Below, in pieces: positions 7,295-16,913 of a stretch of DNA of 64,000 nt. The notes under the pieces are model-generated. The model had not been told where the DNA came from and made no database searches. It was given only the letters and a program-made list of their open reading frames with translations. The translations under genes were made by a program, and so were the position numbers. This DNA comes from Pseudogracilibacillus sp037072025 (GTDB lineage Bacteria; Bacillota; Bacilli; Bacillales; Amphibacillaceae): the NCBI RefSeq assembly GCF_037072025.1, contig NZ_JAXHDD010000013.1, positions 24,548 through 88,547 of the forward strand, read 5' to 3'. How positions within the stretch are numbered: the first letter of the stretch is position 1; every line of letters begins with the position of its first letter.

Positions 7295-8410
7295 TCATCT
7301 AAAGTCAGGTTTAAACTCCCCAGTTACTTCCTGATGACCTTTATTCAATGTATAATATTCCTCTTGTTCTAGATCAAAACGATCCATTATTGGGATATCA
7401 TTAGCTGAAAACAGATAGGCATCCTCTGCCACTTTATGTTCATGCCACGCCCAATTTGGTACGACGAAATAATCCCCTTTTTTCCAATCAAAACGAACTC
7501 CATTAATAACCGTGTAACCTGACCCTTGATGGGCGTAATAAATCGTCGAGTGGGTATGACGATGCGCTTTCGTATGAAAGTCTTTCGGTAAAAATTGCAT
7601 TCTCGTGCCAATTGTCGGGTTAGCTGATCTTCCTGTCGACGGATTAATATATTCTACTGCATATCCGTCATAAGAATTTGGATCAAAATGCATTAATCCT
7701 TTAATAGCATCTACAATACGATTCCACTTAAAGTTGGCAAGTGGAGCAATCGTATATTTTCCGTCTCCTACTGGTCTGACCATTCCTCCGCGGTAACGAA
7801 TTTCAGAGAAATTGTCAGGTACATCTGGCTGTTGTAAACCACCATCATATGGTTCAAAAAATGTACCACCAATGGAGTAAATAGTTGGGATATCCAACAT
7901 ATCCATCCAAACCATCGGCTTATCTCCTTCATGACCATGGCCATGCCATAAATTTTTAGGAGTCGTAAGAAAATCCCCTTCTTCCATAAAGATTCTTTCT
8001 CCTTGAACGATTGAATATGCACCTTCACCATCCGTAATAAACCTTGCTGCACTTTGTGAGTGTCGATGCGATGGTGCTTCTTCTCCAGGCTGTAACAACT
8101 GTACAGCTGCATATAGAGTTTGGGTAGTTGATACTTGTCCCCACGGTTTACGATATGTTAGTCCTGGATTTTGGAAATAAATCGCACGACGCTCTCCACC
8201 GCGTTCAGGGGTAAAAATTTCCGCTGCTTCCGTTAATTTCTTCTTTAGCAATTCTCCACTCCATAAATAGGCTTGCGCATGTGGTTCAGGGCTTTTGTTC
8301 ATCACTTCTGGAATTGCTTCCCAAAGCGGCCCAAGGTTATATTGCTGAATATCTTTTGTAAAATCTTTGACCAAATTACTTTTTAAAAATTCCTGTGTTT
8401 CATTAGACAT
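7295..8410 (-). CDS. gtdA: Gentisate 1,2-dioxygenase
   Basis: A bicupin ring-cleavage dioxygenase that opens gentisate (2,5-dihydroxybenzoate) to maleylpyruvate using Fe(II) and O2. The 371-residue reading shows the first cupin iron site (HRHSQS, H115 and H117), the downstream HGHGH cluster at 156-160 and a second cupin (HRHTHS). All are hallmarks of gentisate dioxygenases, and the length is normal. I prefer the ATG at 8410 to one three codons earlier because AAAGGA then has proper spacing. It is the last gene of a three-gene unit, 20 bp after the DinB-like gene. Symbols vary between species (gdoA, nagI, sdgD); gtdA is used here for convenience. Confidence 0.93.
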   Translation of the reverse strand: MSNETQEFLKSNLVKDFTKDIQQYNLGPLWEAIPEVMNKSPEPHAQAYLWSGELLKKKLTEAAEIFTPERGGERRAIYFQNPGLTYRKPWGQVSTTQTLYAAVQLLQPGEEAPSHRHSQSAARFITDGEGAYSIVQGERIFMEEGDFLTTPKNLWHGHGHEGDKPMVWMDMLDIPTIYSIGGTFFEPYDGGLQQPDVPDNFSEIRYRGGMVRPVGDGKYTIAPLANFKWNRIVDAIKGLMHFDPNSYDGYAVEYINPSTGRSANPTIGTRMQFLPKDFHTKAHRHTHSTIYYAHQGSGYTVINGVRFDWKKGDYFVVPNWAWHEHKVAEDAYLFSANDIPIMDRFDLEQEEYYTLNKGHQEVTGEFKPDFR

Positions 8411-8430
8411 GCTGACCATTCCTTTCTTTT

Positions 8431-8928
8431 TTAATTTTCTTCGTCATCCAGCTTACTAAGATTACGCTTAATCTGACCTAGATGACCTTCAACATGTTTT
8501 ACTACTAAATTATCAATGATAAACTGGACAGGTTTCCCTTCAAAGTTTGGATTATGACATGGCGCTACGATCTTGAGTTGATCTTCTGTTAAAGATGATA
8601 ATGATTTTTCTACTAAAGATGGGATTTTTTTTAAATCCCGAATCGCGTCGTCTACCTTCACATTTTGAATATTTTCGTCAGAGACTGCATAAAGGCGGTC
8701 TTCGTCTGTAAGCCCTCTCCCCCATTTAGCTGAAGAATCTTCTATAATTCTTTCTATCTCACGTAGCCAAAACGGTATCGCTTCAGCGACGTGGACAATA
8801 ATTTGCATAATTGACCATTCATCTTCTGTCGGATTCCAGCGAATCGTTTTTTCATCTAATCCACGAACGAATGCTATCATTTCATCAATATTATGGTGAA
8901 CAGATTGGACTTTTTCAGTTGTTTGCAT
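8431..8928 (-). CDS. DinB-fold protein, candidate thiol-dependent maleylpyruvate isomerase
   Basis: A four-helix DinB/YfiT protein of about 165 residues. The metal triad of the fold is visible, numbered from the ATG at 8928: H46 (IIVHVAE) and H145/H149 (VKHVEGHLG). The mycothiol-dependent maleylpyruvate isomerase of actinobacteria has this same fold. The gene sits between gentisate dioxygenase and fumarylpyruvate hydrolase, exactly where the isomerase step is needed, and no glutathione-type isomerase is present. I infer a bacillithiol-dependent isomerase; the direct evidence is fold and position only. It overlaps the FAH gene by 14 bp. A GTG start at 8940 is possible but too close to the ribosome site. 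Confidence 0.75.
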   Translation of the reverse strand: MQTTEKVQSVHHNIDEMIAFVRGLDEKTIRWNPTEDEWSIMQIIVHVAEAIPFWLREIERIIEDSSAKWGRGLTDEDRLYAVSDENIQNVKVDDAIRDLKKIPSLVEKSLSSLTEDQLKIVAPCHNPNFEGKPVQFIIDNLVVKHVEGHLGQIKRNLSKLDDEEN

Positions 8929-9865
8929 TAACTTTTTCACCCACCTTTGCTACTTTATTTTCTAATACCCCTACTTGATCTACTTCGATACGGACAACAT
9001 CACCGTCTGTTAAAAAGGATTGCGGTTCCATTGCGACACCAACTCCTCCAGGGGTACCCGTCATAATGACATCTCCCGGTTCAAGTGTCATCAGATTCGA
9101 CAAGAACTCTACTAGTTTCTGAACTGAGAATACAAGATTTTCTGTATTAGATCGCTGTCTTTCTTCTCCATTTACATACAGAGTGATATCTAATCCAGAT
9201 GGATTAGTCAATTCATCAGAAGTTACTAACCAAGGACCCATTGGGGCACTTCCGTCAACAGATTTTCCTTGTAGCCATTGCAGTGTACGGCGCTGGATGT
9301 CGCGATACGTAACATCGTTACAAATCGTATACCCTGCGACAAAATCTAATGCGTCTTTCTCACTGACATTTTTTGCACGTTTTCCAACAACGAATGTAAA
9401 TTCCGCTTCATAATCCAATTGTTCTGAAATTGGAAAGAAAGGAATATCGTCCTCTGGTCCAATCAAAGCATTAGAAAATTTAGCGAATACAAGCGGATAC
9501 GGTGGAATTTCTCTACCCATTTCTAAAATATGTTCTCGGTAATTATGACCAACACAAATAATTTTCTTAGGTTGCTGAACTGGTGCTTCCAGCCATACTT
9601 CATCCACCTTTAAAACATACTCAGCATCCCCAAAGTTGTTTAAGGCAAATTCTACCGCTTTTTTTGCATATTCTAAGCTCGTTTGACCGCCTTCTAAAAA
9701 CCCTACCATATTTTTTGGAATATAAGCCTCCGCAATTTGTGCTGCTCTAATTTCCCCTTTTGATTGTAAATATGTAAGAAAAGCTGCATTTAGATCAATT
9801 ACTTTGTCGTCTTCTAACGCCCCAATCCTTGTTTCTCCTTCATGAGTAAATGTAACTAGTTTCAC
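8915..9865 (-). CDS. FAH-family hydrolase, probably fumarylpyruvate hydrolase
   Basis: 316 residues of the fumarylacetoacetate hydrolase family. The catalytic core includes the metal-binding EAEFTFVVGKRAKNVSE stretch, the YTICNDVTYRDIQRR block and PGDVIMTGTPGGVG near the C-terminus. As first gene of the operon with gentisate dioxygenase, the likely substrate is fumarylpyruvate, giving fumarate and pyruvate. If the DinB protein did not isomerise, maleylpyruvate would be the substrate. The start is a GTG with GGAGAGG 6 bases upstream. A strong promoter (9920-9948) precedes it. A dead homologue lies at 37751-38603. Confidence 0.88.
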   Translation of the reverse strand: MKLVTFTHEGETRIGALEDDKVIDLNAAFLTYLQSKGEIRAAQIAEAYIPKNMVGFLEGGQTSLEYAKKAVEFALNNFGDAEYVLKVDEVWLEAPVQQPKKIICVGHNYREHILEMGREIPPYPLVFAKFSNALIGPEDDIPFFPISEQLDYEAEFTFVVGKRAKNVSEKDALDFVAGYTICNDVTYRDIQRRTLQWLQGKSVDGSAPMGPWLVTSDELTNPSGLDITLYVNGEERQRSNTENLVFSVQKLVEFLSNLMTLEPGDVIMTGTPGGVGVAMEPQSFLTDGDVVRIEVDQVGVLENKVAKVGEKVNANN

Positions 9866-9893
9866 GCTAACCTCTCCTTTGTTTCCTAATGAT

Positions 9894-9904
9894 GAACATT
9901 GTTC
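9894..9904. promoter_or_regulatory. Palindrome in the 5' leader of the gentisate operon
   Basis: GAACA-T-TGTTC is a perfect 5-1-5 inverted repeat about 10-20 bases downstream of the expected start site, a position suited to a repressor. IclR-family operators are often short palindromes; the IclR gene at 10730 is the nearest candidate. This is an inference from symmetry and position. Confidence 0.4.
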
Positions 9905-9919
9905 TCTTTTATATTTTTA

Positions 9920-9948
9920 ATGATAGCGCATTCTTATTTCTGTGTCAA
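9920..9948 (-). promoter_or_regulatory. Sigma-A-type promoter of the gentisate operon
   Basis: Minus strand: TTGACA (9943-9948), a 17-bp spacer, then TATCAT (9920-9925). The -35 is consensus and the start codon lies about 55 bases downstream of the -10. Confidence 0.8.
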
Positions 9949-10426
9949 TAGCAAGTTTTTTTTACTTTGCCGTTTTTTTAAATACATAATTTTCCTTAAT
10001 TTCAATATATAAAATTCAACCCCCTTTGATATGCTTTTTTGAAAATCTCTTCACTACTGTTGGATAATCCCTTTTAATCATTACAAACTAGACATACGAA
10101 AATCGTACTGCCTTATACACGTCTAATGACTCTATGAAAAAAATGTGTTATTTTCGATATTTAATGCCACAAAAGCAATTATGGTTGATACTAGAATAAA
10201 AAGTCTTTTCAGCGCTTATCAAGAACACACATTGATTACTTCGAATTGAAATTTGTTCTTCTAATTATTTCTTTACTTCGCTATCGTATAGGATGCTAAT
10301 ATAGTTTCCTGTTACATTTTAGTTTATAATTAGTTCATATTTTATACCTTGATTATAAATCTGCCGAATTAGCTTTATTTCAATACACTGTGGGTTGGTA
10401 CTTCCATAAAAGAATTAACGGTAACA
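9949..10426. other. Long AT-rich divergent intergenic region
   Basis: This stretch between the gentisate operon and the IclR gene contains no coding sequence I can support. It begins with a T-run next to the operon promoter and ends at the IclR promoter. Confidence 0.4.
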
Positions 10427-10456
10427 TTGACACAAGAAATGGAAATTCTATATACT
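10427..10456 (+). promoter_or_regulatory. Promoter of the IclR gene with a long leader
   Basis: TTGACA (10427-10432), an 18-bp spacer and TATACT (10451-10456). The coding start is some 270 bases downstream. The leader can form short stems (GTGAAT with ATTCAC near 10469-10494) but matches no riboswitch class I know. Confidence 0.65.
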
Positions 10457-10729
10457 AGTGTTACGTGAATCAAGTTAACATACATTCACTGCACATCTGT
10501 ACGTGAAGTGGCAAACTAGCATCGTTTTGTACTAGCTGGCTCCGTGGCTTAGAAATTGTGCTCCATAGAGGATCACCATGTCACGCAAAGTAGAAGATTT
10601 TAAAAGTAAATCATTATTTTTGGGTTAAACAAATCCATAAATTTGTGAAAGGAAACAATTAGCCTATTTAAAATAGACATCCCTTTATTTTTATGCAATG
10701 ATACTCATATGATTAAAGGAGTGATCAAA

Positions 10730-11491
10730 TTGTCCAAAACAACTACAAATCAAACTGTAATTCAATCGCTCCAAACTGGAATTGAACTTATTGATCAAAT
10801 CGTTCAAGAAGCGCGCCCCCTGAAATTTACAGATATTGAGAATATAACAAGTATGACAAAAAGTAATTTGCACAAATATTTAAATACACTAACGATGAAA
10901 GGTATTTTATTTCGTGATGAAGCAGGCACGTACTACTTAGGAAGTAAGTTAATTGAATTTGGTAATGCGGCAATCGGAAGCGTAAATTTAATCGATATCT
11001 CTGCCCCTTATTTAAAAACAATTAGTAAAAAAGTTAACTTGACAACGTTACTCTCTGTTTGGACAAACAGCGGACCAGTAATAGGAAATATTTGGAGTAC
11101 ACATGTAGGAATTAATATTGGAGCAGATATCGGAACAAGGTTACCTTTATTATCTTCGGCCGGAAAAGTTTATCTAGCTTTTGGAGATGCGACGATGATT
11201 GAGGAGTGGCATAAAAAAGAATTAGCAAGCTTGCATACCCAGCAGAAAACTGACTTAGAAAAGGAGATTGAAACGATAAGAAAAACACGATTTGCCTATG
11301 CAACGGAACCTATCGTCGAACATATTTCTTCTTTCAGTATACCGATATTAAATTTTGATAAAAAAATTATTGGCTGTGTTACTCTCGTAGGCTTTAACAC
11401 GCAAATACCTACGCGTCCTGATGATGTCGTTAGTAAAATTGCAAAGGAAGAAGTGGAAAAAATTTCACAAATTTTTGGCTATCACGCTTAA
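10730..11491 (+). CDS. IclR-family transcriptional regulator (gentisate cluster)
   Basis: 253 residues: an N-terminal winged helix (about 1-75, with FTDIENITSMTKSNLHKYLN as the helix-turn-helix) and a C-terminal IclR effector domain (LLSSAGKVYLAFG, then FSIPILNF-K-I-GCVTLVGF). IclR proteins bind small aromatic or aliphatic acids and act as repressors or activators. The gene is divergent from the gentisate operon, so that operon is the obvious target. I choose a TTG start at 10730 because AAAGGAG sits 8 bases upstream, while the ATG at 10709 has no ribosome site. Confidence 0.85.
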   Translation: MSKTTTNQTVIQSLQTGIELIDQIVQEARPLKFTDIENITSMTKSNLHKYLNTLTMKGILFRDEAGTYYLGSKLIEFGNAAIGSVNLIDISAPYLKTISKKVNLTTLLSVWTNSGPVIGNIWSTHVGINIGADIGTRLPLLSSAGKVYLAFGDATMIEEWHKKELASLHTQQKTDLEKEIETIRKTRFAYATEPIVEHISSFSIPILNFDKKIIGCVTLVGFNTQIPTRPDDVVSKIAKEEVEKISQIFGYHA

Positions 11492-11519
11492 GAAAAAACA
11501 TGAGTACTCTTACAAACAA

Positions 11520-11560
11520 ATCAAGCTATCTAAAATGCATGCTACTCTAGATAGCTTGAT
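11520..11560. terminator. Perfect 13-bp inverted repeat after the IclR gene
   Basis: ATCAAGCTATCTA (11520-11532) pairs with TAGATAGCTTGAT (11548-11560) across 15 bases. No U-run follows, so it is either a weak terminator or another structured element. Confidence 0.5.
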
Positions 11561-12046
11561 CAAGATTGATAATTCCATTAAGGACTCAACTTTTTAATGA
11601 TACCCTTTAGTACAGGTCTGTCCGTGACCGATCATTTTGTTTGGAAGTTCAGATTCTCACTTTATACACATATGCAATCTCACCTTCTCTTTGAACAAAT
11701 CAACCCTCGATTTTCAACGTCTTATTTTTAATTTCTATCGATTAAAGTCTATCTGTTTTTTAAAATAGAAACATACATGATTAAATCCTGAAAAGGTTGT
11801 ATTCAATTTCTTTCGTTAAAAGTAGAAAATTGAAACCCTCCGTAAATTTTCAGAAGTGCTTTATTACCTTTTAGAAAACTCAATAATCTCACTATAAATT
11901 CGTGAATTTTAAGAATTTTCACTGTTAAGTAGTATTAAAAAACCTTATAATTAGAAAGTATGATAGTCCTGCCCATAACCCTAATTAGACATCGTCACGT
12001 TCATCACATTGTTTCTATACGCTCAGTTGAAGGCATTTTCCTATAG
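11561..12046. other. Intergenic, nothing recognised
   Basis: Nearly 490 AT-rich bases with no supported gene, RNA or repeat. The far end may hold unreadable upstream parts of the IS4 transposase remnant. Confidence 0.3.
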
Positions 12047-12259
12047 CGTATTAGCGAACACATTGGGCGTAATCTTAGGAACAAGATCTCCTTGGTGTGC
12101 AATGATGCAAAAATAAGTGCGCAGGAAATGACTGATCTTTATCGGATTCGCTGGAAAATTGAGTTTTTTTATAAATGGGTGAACCAGCATCTAGTTTTGA
12201 AAAAGATTTATGACCACCCAACCCAAACAATGTATATAATCAAATCTATATCACCATGA
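12047..12259 (+). mobile_element. IS4-family transposase C-terminal remnant
   Basis: The reading RISEHIGRNLRNKISL, then SAQEMTDLYRIRWKIEFFYK, matches the YREK region of IS4-family DDE transposases: Y-x2-R-x3-E is intact, but the expected lysine seven residues later is asparagine (WVNQH). A stop follows at 12257. No N-terminal part, DDE aspartates or terminal repeats remain. Confidence 0.7.
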
Positions 12260-12771
12260 TCACATTTTGCTTGACCCTAAAATAAAGTTGGTATTCGAAA
12301 TGTTTAATTGGGTAAGAGATTGTGGGATCAAAATCTAGTATCATCGAGATATTTAAGGGGCTAGCAGGAGTATCCCAGGGCTGGGGAAGGAGCGACTAGC
12401 AATTCGAATTTTTGAAGAGATTCTATCCCAATATGAATCAGGAGATGTTGCCAATTTAGTTGTAATAGATGAAATTTTAGGCTAGACTCATTTGAAAATG
12501 AGAACATGTCATTTTGGTAAGTACGATTCAAACTTATCTTTTAAAATGTCTCGAGAAAAGGAAAATACATTGTGTAACTAAGCCTAACAACAAAAAATTG
12601 ATTAAATAAAAAAGGAGATTGTAATAAAAGAAATGTTGAGTGGATCAATAATAAACTTATTAAGAGAGAGGTTTTGATTTGGAGATTTCAATTGTTTTAT
12701 AAGGGTGGCAATTTCCACTCACCCTTACTTGAACTTTGAATTTTTATCGCTAACTAAAGGAGGAGCGCTTC
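12260..12771. other. Gap upstream of the PucR-type regulator
   Basis: A short open stretch near 12400-12485 (RLAIRIFEEILSQYESG, ending at a TAG) may be a remnant of an unknown gene. Otherwise I see only the ribosome site of the next gene. Confidence 0.3.
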
Positions 12772-14937
12772 ATGCAACAATCCCAAATGGTGACTAAGAC
12801 AGAACGGCATTTACGACGGATGTCTCGTCATTTGATTAAAATTGATAGTGAAGAAAAAGCGTTACAGTATATAAGCAATTCGTTTCAAAAAAAATTACAT
12901 TGCGATTTTGTTGGAATCGTTTTTCTTTATGAGGAGACATTTAAATTACGTGTGATAAGCGGTAAAGTTAAGCCAGTGTTTTCAGATGTTTTTCCAATAG
13001 AAGCGGCACACTGCTCGAGCCAATTATTAAAAAATAGTATGACGAATGAAATGCTAACTGATGAACAACACCATTGCCCAATTATTGTAGCTTTAAACAA
13101 CGCTTCTGTTAATACGTGGTTTACTGTTCCCATTCAAGATGATTTGGAAGTGAATGGTTTCTGCGTTATCGGATTTTATGAAAGTATTCCATTATTAGAA
13201 ATGAAAAATCAATTTGAGGAATTTGGAAAAGACATTGCGCTCGCTATTCATATTACACGCGAAAGAAAAAAACAACTTAAGAAAATGGAAGGAATTGAGT
13301 GGGTTATAAACAACCTTTCTCTTGATCTACCATTTAAAGAAAAAATTTCAGAAATAACATCCATGGCCGGTAAAGGTACAGGTGCTCAGTATGCATGTAT
13401 TTATCTTTTTAATGACATTGATAATGAATTTATTTTCCAATCTCCTTCCTATGGCAAAAAAGAAATGCCTAAAAAAATTAAGGTAACTTCAAATAATGCA
13501 TTAACTAACTATTTTCCCTACTTAGATAAAATAGGAGCAAATAAAATGACAACGTTAATTGCGATGGACTTTAAAACAATTGGCGTTATTCATTTAGAAG
13601 ATAAGGATTCGGATGGATTTAATGCAGAAGATCTTGACACTGTCCAATTGTTAAGCACTCATATAGCCACATCATTAGAGAATGCCCGTCTTTACCATAA
13701 TGAACAGGAAAACCATGAGCGGTTACGTTCCTTGTTAAATTACCAGGAAGCACTCGTAAAAAAAACAGTTGATCAAGAAGATTTTGCAGGCATCACCGAT
13801 GTCGTCCATCAAATCTTTTACAAGCCTATTATATTATTTGATCACTTTAAAAATTGTTTGCATTTCCATACTGAAAATCAGGAGGAATTAAATATTCAAG
13901 CAATTACAAAGAAAATAAAAGATGTTCAGGAAAATAATATGGATTATTTTTTAATTTCAGTAGACGGAAAAAGGCATACAGTATGGCCAATTAAACGAGG
14001 AGACGAACTATTAGGTTATGTTTCGATTGAAGCATCTAAAAAGGATCTAGATGAATATGATCAGCTAATGATTGAAATAGCAAGAAACATATATGCCACA
14101 CAGTTTAGTAAACGAAAATTTATTTACGGTACAACAGAGCAAGCAAAAGAAAATTTAGCTACTTCATTGCTAGTTCCTGCAATAACAGATAAGGACAAAG
14201 TTTTACAATACGCTAATTTATTTCATTGGAATATATATCATCCACATCGTGTAGCCATGTTATCATTAGAAGTTAAAAACGGACAACACGAGACAGATTT
14301 ACTTGATGCTCAAATGGGGAAAACGGCTATTTGGGATTATTTGAAACAATTTATTTTGGAAAAAGAAATGGAGGTAATTGCTGCACCATTTAAAGAACAA
14401 TTCGTATTGTTTGTTCCAGATCAAAAAGACGATATTACATATTATCGCAACTTGATGCAAGAGATTAATAGAGTAATTATGGATAGTGCCATTATTTGTC
14501 GAGCTTTGTTAGGTATCGGCTCCGTTACAGCTAGTTTAGAAGATTATTATGTCAGCAGTGAGCAGGCGTATCAAGCACTAAAAATTATCCAAAAGAACTA
14601 TCATGAAATGGACTATGCTTTCTTTGAAAATCTAGGTGCATATACAGTTTTACAACATTTACAACATGTACGTGCAGCCGAATTGTTTATGACGAGCCAA
14701 TTAGAACCAATTCTCGAGTATTCGAAGAAAAGCAATATGGATCTTTTGCATACGTTGAAAAGTTTTTTATCCACCAATTGCAATGCAAAACAAACAGCAG
14801 ACTTACTATTCTTACACCGAAGTTCTTTACGGTATCGGTTAGAAAAGATAGAAGAGCTGTTACATGTTGATTTAGATAATTCTGAGCATATTTTCCAACT
14901 AATGATGGCACTTAAATTATACGATATGCATACATAA
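12772..14937 (+). CDS. PucR/CdaR-type regulator with GAF domains
   Basis: 721 residues. The N-terminal half contains two GAF-like sensor regions (about 20-160 and 180-310, the latter with IGVIHLEDKDSDGFNAEDLD). The C-terminus is a PucR helix-turn-helix (STNCNAKQTADLLFLHRSSL, then RYRLEKIEELL), about 655-715. Proteins of this type activate catabolic operons in response to small ligands. It stands just upstream, same strand, of the dead dehydrogenase gene, the acyl-CoA ligase and the flavin monooxygenase, so it probably controls them. AGGAGGAG 8 bases before the ATG fixes the start. The ligand cannot be read from sequence. Confidence 0.85.
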   Translation: MQQSQMVTKTERHLRRMSRHLIKIDSEEKALQYISNSFQKKLHCDFVGIVFLYEETFKLRVISGKVKPVFSDVFPIEAAHCSSQLLKNSMTNEMLTDEQHHCPIIVALNNASVNTWFTVPIQDDLEVNGFCVIGFYESIPLLEMKNQFEEFGKDIALAIHITRERKKQLKKMEGIEWVINNLSLDLPFKEKISEITSMAGKGTGAQYACIYLFNDIDNEFIFQSPSYGKKEMPKKIKVTSNNALTNYFPYLDKIGANKMTTLIAMDFKTIGVIHLEDKDSDGFNAEDLDTVQLLSTHIATSLENARLYHNEQENHERLRSLLNYQEALVKKTVDQEDFAGITDVVHQIFYKPIILFDHFKNCLHFHTENQEELNIQAITKKIKDVQENNMDYFLISVDGKRHTVWPIKRGDELLGYVSIEASKKDLDEYDQLMIEIARNIYATQFSKRKFIYGTTEQAKENLATSLLVPAITDKDKVLQYANLFHWNIYHPHRVAMLSLEVKNGQHETDLLDAQMGKTAIWDYLKQFILEKEMEVIAAPFKEQFVLFVPDQKDDITYYRNLMQEINRVIMDSAIICRALLGIGSVTASLEDYYVSSEQAYQALKIIQKNYHEMDYAFFENLGAYTVLQHLQHVRAAELFMTSQLEPILEYSKKSNMDLLHTLKSFLSTNCNAKQTADLLFLHRSSLRYRLEKIEELLHVDLDNSEHIFQLMMALKLYDMHT

Positions 14938-15064
14938 GTGAGAGGGAGTCCCGACTTAAAGAAGGAAGATTTGAAAATAAATTCCTACATAATACTGGTT
15001 TTAAAATGAAATCTTAAAAACTATAATACATTTACAGTATCATTATAAGAAGGAGGATACAATT

Positions 15065-15345
15065 ATGCCAAAACAAACAATTTGAATAATTGGTACTAGA
15101 GAAATGGGTACTAGGATTGCTAACACAGCAGCTTTGAATGGATGTAATGTAACGTTACATTAATGAAACGCAACTTAAACAATCATCAACCAAATGGATA
15201 GGTGTATAAGTAAAAGTGTAGAAAGAAACAAACTTACGGGGAAAGAAAAGAAAGCGCTTTATAAACAATAACACCGACAACAGACATAACGGTATAAAAG
15301 AAACAGATATGATTATCGAGAAGATAACAGATCGTTATTGATTAG
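15065..15345 (+). pseudogene. 3-hydroxyacyl-CoA dehydrogenase N-terminal fragment, dead
   Basis: After a good AAGGAGG site and ATG, the reading is PKQTI-stop-IIGTREMGTRIANTAALNGC, followed by further stops and frame changes, then SKSVERNKLTGKEKKALY and TDMIIEKITDRY. Aligned by eye with the intact enzyme at 40820-41674 it covers the NAD-binding N-terminal 90 residues. The C-terminal catalytic half is absent, and the acyl-CoA ligase begins about 20 bp later. Confidence 0.8.
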
Positions 15346-15365
15346 AAAGGGGAAGTATTTATTCA

Positions 15366-16913
15366 ATGAAACAATTGAATATAAGTAACCAGTTATATGA
15401 AACGACAGAAAAATACGGCAGTCGTGAAGCAATTTATTTTGAAGGGATCAGATTGACGTATAAAGAGTTGAACGAACAAGTTTCAATGCTTTCCAAAGGA
15501 TTACTAGTAAATGGAGTTAATCGTGGTGATCATATTGGTGTCTCCCTGCAAAACTCTATCCAATTAATCGTGACATATTATGCCATCGCCCGTATAGGGG
15601 CAGTATTTGTCCCCATTAACCCCGGTTTTAAAGAAAATGAGACTGATCATATTATTAACCAATCTGATGTAACCGTTTTATTTTGTGATGCACCTCGACA
15701 TTACCAAAAGACTTGTTCGAAAATCAACAATTTTAAATTTAAAATCTCCGTTGGATTTACCGATCCAGATTTTGTAAGTTATGAAGATCTTTTAATGGCA
15801 GTAGAAAAAGATGAGTACATTCATGAACAACCGAAAGAGGACTTAGCGACGATTATGTATACATCTGGAACGACTGGAAAGCCTAAAGGAGCCATGTTGA
15901 CACATAGTAATTTAATGTCAGCAACAATCGCAGCAGGACGTCGTATGCAAGTGACTGAAGAAGATGTTTATATTATTCCAAGCCCTCTCTTTCATATTTT
16001 CGGAGTAACATTTACTTTAAGAGCATTAACGAGTGGTGGCAAATTAGTATTAATGAGAAAGTATTCTGTCACAAATACACTTAAATTGATTGAACAAGAA
16101 AAGGTTACTGTTCATCCCGGAGTACCAACGATGTTCAATTTAGAGTTAAACTTCCCACAAATAGACAAGTACGATTTACGTTCACTTCGGACTGGAGAAG
16201 TTGCAGCGGCACCGAGTTCAATAGAGTTAATAAGAAAGATTCGTGAGGAAATGGATTGTAATATTTTGATAGCTTACGGAATGACCGAAACATCTGCCAC
16301 TGTTACCATAACTAGTTTTGAAGATAGTGATGGAGTGCGTTCAGAAACAGTCGGTAAAACAATACCTGGAACAGAAATTAAAATAGTAGATGAACGTAGA
16401 AATGAATGTGCTGTTGGAGAAGTAGGCGAAATAGCTTGCCGTGGTCCAGGAATAACAAAAGGGTATTATAAAAAACCGAAAGAAACAGCAGAAGTTATTG
16501 ATGAAGAAGGTTGGTTTTATACCGGGGATTTAGCAACTAAGGATGAAAGCGGATACATTCGGATTGTTGGAAGAAAGTCTGATACTATTATTAGCGGCGG
16601 ATATAATGTATATCCAAAGGAACTAGAAGATACACTACATGAATATACTGGAATTGCTGATGCAGCGATAGTTGGAACTCCTGACCCATTATTAGGAGAA
16701 GCAGTTGTCGCTTGTATTGTGAAACAACAAGGGGCAGAAATTCTTCTCCCCGAATTAGAAGAATATATGAAAAATAATTTTGTAAAGTATAAACTTCCAA
16801 AATATTATATGTTTATGGAAGCGTTACCAGTCATGCCGTCTGGAAAAATTAGCAAGTTAAAATTAAAAGAGATTGTAAAGGAGAATCTATTAACAAGTGA
16901 AACGATTACGTAA
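15366..16913 (+). CDS. AMP-forming acyl-CoA ligase
   Basis: 515 residues of the class I adenylate-forming family, which activate carboxylic acids as acyl-AMP and then as acyl-CoA. The phosphate loop YTSGTTGKPKGAM is at 165-177, the A5-like motif YGMTETSA is near 318, the GWFYTGDLA motif near 383, and the catalytic lysine lies in PSGKISKLKLK near the C-terminus. Length is normal. The flavin monooxygenase downstream and the gentisate operon nearby suggest an aromatic acid such as salicylate or 3-hydroxybenzoate, but a fatty acid is equally compatible with the sequence. The start is supported by GGGGAAG 10 bases upstream. Confidence 0.88.
   Translation: MKQLNISNQLYETTEKYGSREAIYFEGIRLTYKELNEQVSMLSKGLLVNGVNRGDHIGVSLQNSIQLIVTYYAIARIGAVFVPINPGFKENETDHIINQSDVTVLFCDAPRHYQKTCSKINNFKFKISVGFTDPDFVSYEDLLMAVEKDEYIHEQPKEDLATIMYTSGTTGKPKGAMLTHSNLMSATIAAGRRMQVTEEDVYIIPSPLFHIFGVTFTLRALTSGGKLVLMRKYSVTNTLKLIEQEKVTVHPGVPTMFNLELNFPQIDKYDLRSLRTGEVAAAPSSIELIRKIREEMDCNILIAYGMTETSATVTITSFEDSDGVRSETVGKTIPGTEIKIVDERRNECAVGEVGEIACRGPGITKGYYKKPKETAEVIDEEGWFYTGDLATKDESGYIRIVGRKSDTIISGGYNVYPKELEDTLHEYTGIADAAIVGTPDPLLGEAVVACIVKQQGAEILLPELEEYMKNNFVKYKLPKYYMFMEALPVMPSGKISKLKLKEIVKENLLTSETIT

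Noticed and set aside
10501..10620. Possible repeated element shared with 20391-20430 (both contain TGGCTCCGTG near short stems)
   Set aside because: Only a 10-mer is shared; among 64 kb many such matches are expected by chance, and the surrounding stems do not align.
10709..10729. ATG at 10709 as the IclR start
   Set aside because: No ribosome site precedes it, whereas the TTG at 10730 has AAAGGAG at 8 bases.
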